The notes under the pieces are model-generated. The model saw only the letters and a program-made list of their open reading frames with translations. It searched no databases and had not been told where the DNA came from. From NCBI RefSeq assembly GCF_019175385.1, contig NC_083341.1:93894321-93958320 (forward strand): DNA of 64,000 nucleotides. The letters run 5' to 3'. This document shows positions 23,195 through 33,535 of this stretch, one piece after another. The stretch's first letter is position 1, and each line of letters starts with the position of its first letter. The translations under genes were made by a program, and so were the position numbers. This DNA is from Lycium barbarum. Taxonomy: Eukaryota; Streptophyta; Magnoliopsida; Solanales; Solanaceae.

Positions 23195-25199
23195 TTTTGT
23201 CACGACCCAAATCGATGGGCCGCAACAAGTGCCCGACCATTGCTGGTCAAGCACTCCTATGCCTACATTTACCTCTCACTGACTATCCTGGGCCCATACA
23301 CAATCTGTAATTGAGCTGGACTGTCTCCGGAACAATCAACATAAGAAACACCGTACCGGGAACTCACGGCCAACGCATACATATAAGTATAAACACTGAG
23401 AATAACAGCGTGAGCCGATTTGGCCGCCACACATATATACTGGACAACAAAATACACGCTGACGAGGCTGCATAATATCACGACTACATATCACTGTCTA
23501 CAGACCTCTATGGAGTACAAACTGTGGAAGGGACAGGACAAGGCCCTGCCGTACCCATATATGTACATAACAAGATGGCATACCAAACAGACTGAAGCTC
23601 CGGATCAATGGAGCGTACCGACTGCCGCTGAGGGGAGGTCCTACTGCTGCGAATCATCTGACTGGCTACCTGGTCCTGTGGGCATGAACGCAGCGCCCAC
23701 AAGAAGGGACGTCAGTACGAATAATGTACCGAGTATGTAAGGCATGAATAGTAACATAGTAAGGAATGTAAAGTATGAATAATAACAGAATGAAAATATA
23801 GAGCATATCGTGAGATAAAAGAGTAACCTGTACATGTGAGTGCCTGTTAGGGCGGATGCCATGCATGCTTAGCTTTGTTTGAAAAACATTTCTTGTTCAT
23901 GTATACAGAAAATAGAACATATCATGTTGCCGAGGCGTTGGCTCCGATCCATTTAGCCTCATATGTGCCGCGTCCCGGCATCCCGCGTCCGGGATGATAT
24001 CATGTCATATAATACCAACTGATCAGGTGGATACACGTCTATAGCGCTCTGGCCCTTTTTCCCATTTTCCCCATATACATATACATGTATCATGTTCATG
24101 TATCATGTACATATATCATGTTCATGTATCATATACATATATCATATAAGTAGCATGCAGGAGAGTCCAAGGAAAATTATATCTTTATCGGAGTGACCTA
24201 AGGTCAGTAACCTCCGATTACATTATGGAATAATCATGATCTTCATGTCTCACCTTGAAGGAACTAGCATTATGAGGTGAGTCTGTCAATGAAAAATAAC
24301 ATCAAGTGAAAACATATAATAAGGTCACAAATCTGATAAGGCGTCAATCCATATACTTTGGAGTCTTTAGAAAATGGGGTCATTCAATGAATAAAATCGA
24401 GGGTTAAGAAATGGTTCATCATTCTCACATTCACATAGAAACCCAAGGCTTGGAGCATTTGAACATCAAATAAATCATCATTATTAGTGTAACCATAAAA
24501 CCATCATCATCATAACATGATAGAAAATGTTCCCATCTTTGATATCACCATCATCGTTGTGAAAACATGTTCATCGTTGTTGTCATAAGGGCTCATATAA
24601 TCATAGACCTTTGGTTTGGAAAATACGGGCATTTTGGAAAACATTTACGGGTTATCGGGAAAGGAATCATGCGTTGGAATCATAGACTTCTAACTTTTGA
24701 AAACAAAGAAGTCATGGAAGCATTTATGAAATCGTAACATGGGAATCATGCCTTTGAAAGAAAGGGATGAGCCTTAACATACCTGTTCCACCTCCTATTA
24801 GCTACGCCTATTTGTCCAAGCTCGCAAGTCTACATTTAAGAGGATTTACACAATCGTTAGACTCATCGTTAAACTCTTGTCTTAGTCCTTCAAATAAATC
24901 CATTTATAATCTGCCGAAATTCGGGCAGCACTTTTCCTGTTCATATGCCTAGCCCGAAATCACAATACCAACAAAACAACAACTAAAACAGCACCAACAT
25001 CAACAACATCATCATCAATACCAAAATATTCCACAAAACATCCCACGCGATGTTTGTCCAATTTCTCAACCAACAACTTTATTATACAACCATTTCATCA
25101 CTCTATCTTCGTAAATAAACAAAAAGTAATATTAATAAGGAGAGATTCATACATTATTTTGTTAAAACAACGATATCTTCAGTATCCACCTTGAATCGG

Positions 25200-25252
25200 A
25201 ACACATCAATCGCAAAATCAATCTGGCAACACATCAATCGCAAAATCAATCT
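25200..25252. repeat. 28-bp period duplication at the C breakpoint
   Basis: aacacatcaatcgcaaaatc plus aatct occurs at 25200-25224 and 25228-25252, exactly at the junction of C with B's LTR. Confidence 0.9.
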
Positions 25253-26478
25253 CCCGCTCGGGAGGAAGGCCTGGAAGCTCTTCCGGGAACACATCCGGAA
25301 ATTCATTCACTACTGGAATTGACTGAAGAGTCGGCGACTCAGCTTCTACATCTTGAACTCGCACTAGGTGATAAATACACCCTTTCGTGATCATCTTCCT
25401 TGCCTTCAGATAGGAAATAAACCTACCTTTTGGTGACGCCGTATTTCCTTTCCATTCTAAAATTGGTTCTCCCGGAAACTGGAAACGAACCATCTTCATT
25501 CTACAATCAATATTGGCGTAACAAGAAGCCAACCAATCCATGCCCATTATGACATCAGAATCTACCATCTCTAGCTCATGCAAATCAATCATGGTACGAC
25601 GGTCACAAATCACGACTACACAATCTCTATACACTCGGCTAGCTATCACCGATTAGCCAACGGGCGTAGACACCTCAAAAGGTTTGATCGACTCCGGCTC
25701 GACTATAAACCGACCTGCAATATATGGAGTAACATAAGACAATGTGGAGCCCGGGTCAATCAAAGCATATACATCATGAGAGAATACCGATAATATACCT
25801 GTGACTACGTCAGGAGAAGACTCAAGATCTTGGCGTCTAGCCAAAGCATAAATACGGTGCTGAAGACCTCTAGACGTGGGAGCTCTCCCTCTGCCTCTAC
25901 CATGGCCAGCTGGCGCATGTGAACCTGGCCCCGTAGGGCGTACAGATGCTGAAGATCCGACTACCGACCCTGATGGCTGGGTCCTATCTCTACGATACAC
26001 TGAGGGGCAATCACGCATAATATGGCCCGGCCGACCACATGAATAGCAATCATCTGAACCAAATCGGCATCGACCCCAATGCATCTTCCCACACTGGGAA
26101 CATGGTGGTACGGGTGGCCTTGACTGGCCCAGATCACCTCTGAACTGAGGTCCTGAATAACTCGGACTCGGCCCTGAACGAGCAGACCTATTGAGGCCCT
26201 GGCCTGAAAACCGTGGAGATGGACTGGTCATAGAATAGCCTGAATGGCTGGGAAGCTGCTGTTTGTGTCCACCCCTGGACTCGCTCCTCGAACCCGAAGG
26301 TCTAGCTCTCTTGCTGTGTCCCCTATCTTGCTCACGTTCATTTCTCCGTTGCTGTAGGTGTTCCTCTAATTCCTGAGCATGTGCCTGAATGCGTGCAATA
26401 TCCATGCCATCCTAAAGGGATGCAGTTAAGCATTTATCCATCAAGTGTGGCCCTAGGCCTTTCACAAACCGGTGTGTC
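25203..26478 (-). pseudogene. gag C-terminus plus aspartic protease of a chromovirus-type gypsy element
   Basis: On the minus strand the frame runs from a gag fragment (FVKGLGPHLMD, a stop just before DGMDIARIQ) through an Arg/Ser/Gly-rich stretch, a first CSQCGKMHWGRC cluster and a canonical CX2CX4HX4C zinc knuckle (CYSCGRPGHIMRDC), then a protease whose active site reads ALIDPGSTLSYV. A nonsense codon after STPVG (25650-25652) separates this from the second open part (25649-25218), which has MVDSDVIMGMDWLASCYA and the linker ending in LPGLPPEREIDF. Gag would package RNA and the protease process the polyprotein. The gag N-terminus, reverse transcriptase, RNase H and integrase are absent. Two stops show it is inactive. 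Confidence 0.85.
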
Positions 26479-26479
26479 A

Positions 26480-28099
26480 TACATACTTGGCCAACCAAGG
26501 CTCAAGATCATACATACCTGGCCCTACCAAGGCGTCAGGGTTATCCGTACCATCTGCAGAGGTGTGCGCGCGTTTCGTAGTCGTATACATACTTTATACA
26601 TAGTCATATACATATAGTCTTACCCGGCATCATAAGCTCGGGGTCTTATCATAGCCCTTCATAGGCACACATATACATATATCATAGCTCGTAAGCATCT
26701 CTAATCTCATTTTACTCTCATCATCATTACTATCCTCATTATTATCGTTACATCTACATTATAGACTTACTCGTCATACGAGGAACATAGTATAATCATA
26801 GTAAATATCAAGAGTCGTGAGCTTATGAGCTCGGAATGTCAACCATGTGAAGACAACATACTCATATAGAGGAATTAGGAATTTGGCCAAGAACCATGCC
26901 TTAGGAAAGGAGGGTTAGCCTCACATACCTTATCGTTGAACTATTCTACACTTGCACGTTCCCTTCCAATGCTAGTGTTTATACCTTCATTAATATCATA
27001 ACAATGGCCATTAGTCATTCACATTATCCACATTATCTAGATTTCCTTAATTTGCCTCTAATTCACCCACATTCATGGTCATAACACCCAACTTCGTCCA
27101 TTCATCTAAAGTGTCTAGTTCATGATCTTAATACCATTTATAACACATTCATATCACAACACAACAACATTCATAACTCAATTCAAACTATTTCTCAAAA
27201 TGTCACTATTCATCATTCATGACCTAGTTGACCATATTTTCTACAATCCATGTACTTTAATTCTCCAATACCTTAAACATCATGTAAAAATCATGAATCT
27301 TACCTTAGAAGTTGTAGGAACAATCTTTGGTTGATAATACTCCTCTTTGAGCAAAACTCTAATTTTTCTCCATTTGGATTTCTTGACTTGGATGATCCTT
27401 GATGATTCCCTTATCCTTGATTCACTTGTTTATGTTGTTGGTGACTTATAATCCTTGAAAACGCATATAATAAACGTAGAGAGAGGTTTTAGAGAGAAGT
27501 GGTGTATTGTGGAAATGAAATAAAACAAGTCTTGGTCCTCATATTTAATGAATTGAAAAATCTGTGCTGGGTGAACAGTGGTCGTCCATGGAGGTTTACG
27601 GCCCGTATTCCACTATACGACTCGTCCTCTATGGGCGTAATTAGCCATTTCCAGAACCAGAAGCTGGGCTGCCTTCATGGTGGTTTACGACCATGGTTTA
27701 CGGGCCATAAATCACTTTACGGTCCGTCCACCAGGTCGTATTTAACCATTTCCTCGGCTGGCAGAAAGTTGAAACCTTGCATGGCAGTTTACGACTGCCA
27801 GTTTACGGACCGTATTGCACTTTACGGTCCGTATTTTGCAATATACGACCACTGGGCAGTTGCAATTCTGCAACTTCCCAAATTTCTTAGACTTCTCATT
27901 TTAATCACCCCGTCCATGCACATGCATTGCTCACCTTGTATCTCATCTTAACTTAGCCAACTTCCTCGTCTGACATCGGATACTTTCGAAATCTCGCCTA
28001 AGGTCATCAACGTCGTTTCTTGCTCATGGACATCATGCACTCATATTCATCACTAGTTTATCCACTTGCGTACCAACGGAAACTTTCCGAGGTGTAACA
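26480..28099 (-). repeat. Element C 5' LTR (3' end missing)
   Basis: It starts tgttacacctcgg on the minus strand. It contains the tttacggNccgta word array (27594-27850), a TATA-like attaaatatg (about 27540-27550), donor-like aggtaag (27299-27305) and aggtatgt (26933-26940). Near 26465-26545 the word catacNtggccNaccaagg occurs twice. Confidence 0.7.
27594..27850 (-). promoter_or_regulatory. Element C LTR word array
   Basis: tttacgg(t/g)ccgta and tttacgac/cgtaaa words occur about ten times in 257 bp in both orientations. A TATA-like box lies about 45 bp further in the element direction. The core acggtccgt is shared with the S3 array. Confidence 0.5.
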
Positions 28100-28490
28100 C
28101 AGCTGAACTTGTAACGTCCATAATTCTCTACTCCGATGTCCTATAGACGAGCGGTTTATTGATTTGGAAACTAGACTCGACGAACTTCATTTTAGGCTTT
28201 TGTTTCACATTAAAACACTTCATATACTAAGAGATATTCGCCCCCCAAGTTGGACCAAAATTTTCACACAAAACATTACCCATCCTTTCTCCGAAGTCGT
28301 ACTACTTCATTTCTTTCACTCATTTCCTTATAAAACCTTTCGTTATATCTTATATACATCCTTCATTTATTAAATATACTTAATAATGCTTGCTCCTTAT
28401 ATTCTAAAGTGATTTTACTTAACCATAACTCAACGTACTCACGTTCTAATTTGATAAGTGCTCTTCGAAGACACGGGGTGTAACATTGGC

Positions 28491-29063
28491 CCTCCTGCAC
28501 AGTAAAGTAATTAGCGATGAAAACATCAAACTCAACATCCCTCAAGAACTCCCTCCACTCCTGGATTATCTATGAGCCAACATTCACTGACACGTTATCA
28601 ATGATGCAAGCAATAAAAAGGGCCCTGGGATAGGTCACGTCCCAAACATTTCTCGAAGGGCATATCTGGCGAAAGATGATATTCAACCACTTCTTCGCCT
28701 TAATAGTAAATTTGTCACTATGAATCTCCACCTTGCTACGGCCCTAAGTGATACCTGCCCGATCCTCCCCAGCTACCAATTTCGGTGCCAGCCACTCCGA
28801 ATTGTCATCATTGTCCTTGGCCTCCAACGGTTCCACCAGATGGTTATCTACCTTGTACACTCGGTTGATGGCCTTAGCTCCCATTTTCATGGAAACCCCT
28901 TGAATAACAATCTTTGGATCAGGAGAATTCTAGTCCACCGTGGGCAACATTGCATAGAACTCCCTAACCCAAGTCTCATTGCAGTAACCGGGATCTTTGA
29001 CCAAGCGCATCCACTTAATTGCTTCTAATTTCTCTAGAAATTTCGGGGCACACTTGTCCACAT
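28491..29063 (-). pseudogene. N-terminal part of antisense plant-transposon-like gene in A (Transposase_32-like)
   Basis: On the minus strand the frame reads a domain with WVREFYAMLPTVD, IVIQGVSM, AINRVYKV, WLNIIFRQICPSRNVWDV and RALFIACIIDN. I recognise this pattern from the 'putative plant transposon protein' domain common in Solanaceae retroelements; its biochemical role is unknown. In-frame stops follow TVD, AGIT and NVGS, so it is a pseudogene. It runs antisense to element A and continues, after element B, at 16577-16050. A donor-like ggtaagaa on the minus strand at 29937-29944 could close a 5' untranslated exon of this gene. Confidence 0.65.
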
Positions 29064-30902
29064 TTTCATGTCAAAGCCCAGCTCCAGCAGTAGGGGTGTA
29101 CATATTTGCTCCAGGTATCAACGACGGCATTGGGGAGTTGGGAAGGTCTCATACGCGGGAGCTTGTTCCTCTTAACCTTGTTGTTCGTCACCTTAATTTT
29201 GAGACATAGTGCGTACAAGAATAAAGCAACGTTAGATTTCATATCACCCTAAGTGCAGTATATAATCTAGTATGTTACAGGTTAGAGAACTCTGCAAAAA
29301 TAGCCCGTGTATTAAATTTGAAAAGCTACAGATTCTGGTGCCATCTGTTGCAGGCGCCGCTGTAGCGGTCAATCAGACCGTTGTAGTGGTGCCGCAATAG
29401 CGGGAACTCAGACCGCTTCTGCAGTCATGTACACTCCCCCCAAGCTTCTTCGGCGCATGCCTGGGTGCCATAGTGGAGATGCTCCAGCGGTCAACTAACC
29501 GCTAAAGCGGTGTCGTCTTCCCCAACAGGAACTCGAAAGTTCCAGATTTTAAACTTTCAATTTTAGACTCAAAAACTCATTTTTATTCACATATGGGGCA
29601 ACTTTCAAACATGCATGGTGTTTACAACCTATGAGGAACAATTTCTAGCAATAAACAATGACCGAATCGAGACAAAATTTAAAGACCCATTTCAAAAGCA
29701 AAACTCTTTACTATACCCAAGTTTTCCACCCCAAATTCGAGCATTATATAAGCAATACATGATGTAGCGGTTAATCTAACGCTAGGAAAGTGATAAATTT
29801 TAGATTATAACCACCCACCAACTCCATCAACCAAAACCCAAAAGTCTTGACTTTGGGGTTACAAATCCATTTATTTGAAGCATGAAAACTCAACATTCCA
29901 GTTCCATTATCTTATTATAAGTTGAGAAGAGAAATTTCTTACCTTGAAATTGAAGATTTAACAGAGATGAGGGTTGTTGGGAGATACCCCTTTTTGAAAT
30001 TCTTTTCCTTCCCTTAAGAGCAAATTTATGGTAGTGTTGTGTTTAATAGCGTGGTAGTATATGGTAGGGGTGCAGGGGAGGCTTATTTGTGTTTAAGAGG
30101 AAGTTGGGAAGTTGTAGTGTCATGGGAATTGGAGAGTTTTTCGGAGTTGTGAGGTGGTGCAATGAGAAGTGGGGGAGGTAAATGATCCTTTAAAGTTCTG
30201 ATTTCACGATGACCACAATAGCAGTGCTGAGCCGTGCCTGCATAACCGCAGCAGCGGTCCCTCTTTTTGTTTCCCATATTACAGCCGCAGCGATGTCCTT
30301 GTCACAATAACGTTACCGCGCCAGCGCTGACCTGTCAGCTAAAGCGGGCCTTTCATTATTTGTAAATCAATCCGATAAAAGTGAAAATCAAGCCTTAAAC
30401 CCACCACCATATGGCTTGGGTGGGCCTAAGAGTCGTAGACCACTCGACTCTTTGCATATTGTTCCTTTAGTTATTAGTCTTTAGTGGTTTCCTCGTGAGA
30501 TGTATAAATCTGATGGTCCCCTTTTGTTCGCAACTAGAGTTTGGTTCGAAGTCAACAACTATTAATTGTTAAGTTCAGACAGTAGTAGTAACGAGATCCC
30601 TGCTGACTCTTTATTGATAAAGTGTGAAATTTGGATACTATCTTCCTTTCACGTCTTGTATTTTGTTTGGTCAAGCTAAAAAAGGTTTCCATATTATGTT
30701 GTCGCTCAAATTCCGCTAGGTTCGGTAGTTTCAAGTTAATAGGCCGGGTTCGGTTCATGAACGAGGAACAGGATGTAGAATTTCCTAGTATGAAGTTTAG
30801 ATGTGTACTCCAACATCCTTAACATGTGAATATGCTACCTCTGTCCGCTCTTGTTCGTCCCTTTGTTGTTCCAGGATGAACAGTTATTTTATGGGTATAT
30901 GA
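29064..30902 (+). other. Element A interior right part, with two ccgct..agcgg clusters
   Basis: No gag-pol. Two clusters of A-type quasi-palindromic words lie at about 29350-29515 and 30215-30350. The second is upstream of the antisense gene and could belong to its promoter (inference). The stretch directly before the 3' LTR (ttatgggtatatga) is a poor purine tract. Confidence 0.45.
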
Positions 30903-31067
30903 TGTAACGACCCATTTGGTCATTACCGTAACTTCAAGAGATTAGCGACTTTGACATCCAGGACTTGTTGGGTTCGTTACGTGTTCCTGATGAACCTATA
31001 GCCTAATTGGACCTGTTGTATGAGTGAAAGTTAAAATATCAAATTTTGGCACACGAACCCAGTTAAA

Positions 31068-31220
31068 CCGCTCTAGCGATAGGCTAACCGCCATAGCGGT
31101 CACGCCTCCGCGACCTATACCCCACTATACCGAAGGCGGGAAAATTTTCAGTAGACCACTTCGCGATCTTAATGTCGCTGAAGCGGTGCCTCTATAGCGG
31201 TAGCTTGATAGCTGAAGTGG
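31068..31220 (+). promoter_or_regulatory. Element A 3' LTR quasi-palindromic array
   Basis: Same array as 9868-10010, with ccgctctagcgat, ccgccatagcggt, ccgctgaagcggtg-type words. TATTTAAAG is at 31241, 20 bp downstream, exactly as in the 5' LTR. Confidence 0.55.
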
Positions 31221-32130
31221 TAAACAGCCAGTGGTTGACCTATTTAAAGCCCCATTTATGGACTTGACGTAATATTTCATTTCCCCAAAGTTACAACCGC
31301 CACAAGGAGGATTTTCAGCCCTAGAGACTTGAATGCTTGGGAAGGTAACACCCTTTAATTCCTCATTTCATCTCTCATTAATTCTTCCTTCCTTCTTACA
31401 TAATTTATGGTTATGGAAAGTCATTAAATGGAGATTCCTTCTCAATTTGTAAATAGACTAATTGGGATAAAAGAGGTAGTCTTGACCTAGAGTAAATGGT
31501 AACTCAAAGAAAGCTTGTCTATTGCATGACCTAGATTAATAACAAGTTTCTAGCCTAAATCTATCTATTCTAAAATGGGTTAGCTTGATAGGTGTTAATA
31601 ATGAGGAATATGACTTAGTTTGGTAAGTTTGACTTATGTAAACCTTGATTTCTATAAAAGGAGGTTAATGTCATGCTTGGAACCATGGCTTGGGCGAAAC
31701 ACGGCACTCGTTGCCATACTGCATGTGACTGAGCGAACCACATGGCTTGCTGAATCATCATGAGGCATACATGAGCAGAATATAATGTGAATACATGATG
31801 ATCCTTTATAAAATGTAATAAGTCATAATACTTAATAGAAATACTTATTTAAACATGAGTGCGGAAATAACATGAATGAGCCGAAAATGGCTATATGACT
31901 CCGAAAGTGTGACATAACATAACAGACTTGTCTAGTCTATGAAACCTTTACAAAAGTCTGAACATGAAAACATACTCGCTGGGACAAGGCCCCCAGCATA
32001 CCTTTAAATGCATGTCTTATCGTGAAAATAATAAATAATAAATCTCTAAACCCCAGAAGAGATGGGGCTCACCCAAAAGCTGACAAGTGCGAAGTCCTAC
32101 TAAGTAGACGTGTCGTCCTGTAAATTAGTA

Positions 32131-32195
32131 CTTGTATCATAAAATGCAGGCCTCCGACCAATAAAAAGGGGACGTCAGCACATTGAATGTACTGG
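32131..32195 (-). other. Triple stem-loop module of S3 (partly degraded)
   Basis: Stem 1 cagtac/gtgctg in element sense (one T-G change keeps a wobble pair); stems 2 and 3 are weaker than in E. Confidence 0.4.
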
Positions 32196-33283
32196 TATGT
32201 AAATCAACTGAAAGAAATAATATGGGACATGGAATAAGAAGTGAAGTTGAAATCCTGGACATGAACATGAGTATATATTTATATATATATATAACATGAG
32301 TAAAACATGGTAAGTAGGGAGAGCATTTCATAAACCGACAACATGATATCACCACGTGGGTACGTGGAGTCTGGTACCTCGTCGGAACAGCAGAGTCCCC
32401 ATACCTTGCCATGGTATAAGGTGTAACGTGCCTGATGGATCCATTCCGTGAAAAATTAAGGAATCGTCCTAAGTGGGCGGCGGAGCGATCCTTATCCTAC
32501 GGTGGCTATGTTGTTTCAGGAAATCCGAGCCTTCTTGGTAATTTGTGCAACTCCAAAAACATGAACATGATATAGTTGGCTAAGAAGCCCTTGATTTTTG
32601 TGACATAACTTGTAAACATGGTTTCATGAAAGCATGACTTGTATTTAGCATGTATGTATCTTGTATCATGGCATAAGAGTAATTATATAATATAATTGTA
32701 TGAAAACTTGTAAAACATGTAGCATATTTTAACTTGCATGTAGGAACCCATAGGATGCAAAGCACGGGTTTTTCATAGATTACGGATAGATTCTTAATAA
32801 TCTTAAGGAATTGTTAAGAATTTCAATGAAGAATTACTAACAATTTCATACATAATATAATCACGGGACATGGGCCTAGGGTTATCATGATCATGGTCAG
32901 AACCCTAGTTTTCGTATAACTTCATAATTTATGGAAGAAGGGCATGGGGAAGAATAATGATGTTCTCACACGTATATAGAAACTCTACATACCTGATAAT
33001 GCTCCAAACTCGTAATGAAAATCTGAACTTTGAACAAGAATCCAAATCCTTGGCCTTGAATTCCTTTAGGTGGGTTTTCTTGAAAACCATATGTTAAGAA
33101 CATGAAATTCCTACTTAGAATTCATGGGAAATTCATGGAATTCACTTAGGATGGTCTTAAGGAGCTTACCTTGATGCTAGGAGATGTTGAGAGGAGAGAA
33201 CTTTCGTATTAAGGCTTGAGAGGAATGAGACTTATGAAATAAAACTGAATTCTCGTCTTTTTAATTATCTCAGTAGCGGCACT

Positions 33284-33535
33284 GTTACGGACCGTGTTAC
33301 GATCCGTAATACTGGACCGTAACATGTGTCAAAATTTTAGTGAGCTTTTAAGATTTGAGGTTAGGTTACGGTCACCCGTTACGGGACATAACACGTGTTA
33401 CGGTCCATAATGATGAACCGTCCTTTGGTCCAAGTTACGAGATGGTGATTTTTCAAACCACACCCATTACGGTATGAACGACGATCCGTAACACACATTA
33501 CGGTCCGTCCCTTGTAGCGTAACGTTGCGTTTTCT
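33284..33535 (-). promoter_or_regulatory. S3 word array
   Basis: gttacgg(a/t)ccgt, gatccgtaa and related words occur about ten times in both orientations. A weak TATA-like aattaaaaag (minus) lies at 33257-33266, about 20 bp beyond the array in element direction. Confidence 0.5.

Larger units (their letters stand above)
25198..28099 (-). mobile_element. Element C: truncated gypsy element inside B's 5' LTR
   Basis: From high to low coordinates, in element sense: LTR start tgttacacctcgg at 28099; LTR body to about 26480, whose 3' end is missing; the end of gag; zinc knuckle; protease; then an abrupt stop at 25200 inside the protease-RT linker. Reverse transcriptase, integrase and the other LTR are gone, together with part of the host LTR. 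No target-site duplication is possible on this side. This is the only piece in the window with well preserved gypsy coding sequence. Confidence 0.82.
23198..28485 (-). repeat. Element B 5' LTR (interrupted by C)
   Basis: The LTR pieces are 23198-25197 and 28100-28485. Relative to the 3' LTR it has an extra 24270-24757 segment, and about 250 bp corresponding to 18056-18308 are missing where C sits. A donor-like site is at 24777-24784 (minus) and a triple stem-loop at 23676-23731. Confidence 0.85.
16578..28490 (-). mobile_element. Element B: minus-strand LTR retrotransposon, non-autonomous, TSD TTGGC
   Basis: The element spans 16583-28485 and is flanked by TTGGC at 16578-16582 and 28486-28490. 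Both LTRs run from tgttacaccccg (minus) to gggtcgtgaca. Next to the LTRs are a primer-binding site (23182-23194) and a purine tract (18690-18702). The interior, about 4.5 kb, has one short open frame and otherwise no gag-pol, so it needs proteins from a relative. Its 5' LTR was later invaded by element C. It is inserted in the antisense pseudogene of A. Same family as solo LTR S1. Confidence 0.92.

Noticed and set aside
25203..26478. Endogenous pararetrovirus origin of the zinc knuckle and protease
   Set aside because: Order gag-knuckle-protease between LTRs and the flanking purine tracts in the related elements fit a gypsy retrotransposon; no movement or coat protein signature is seen.
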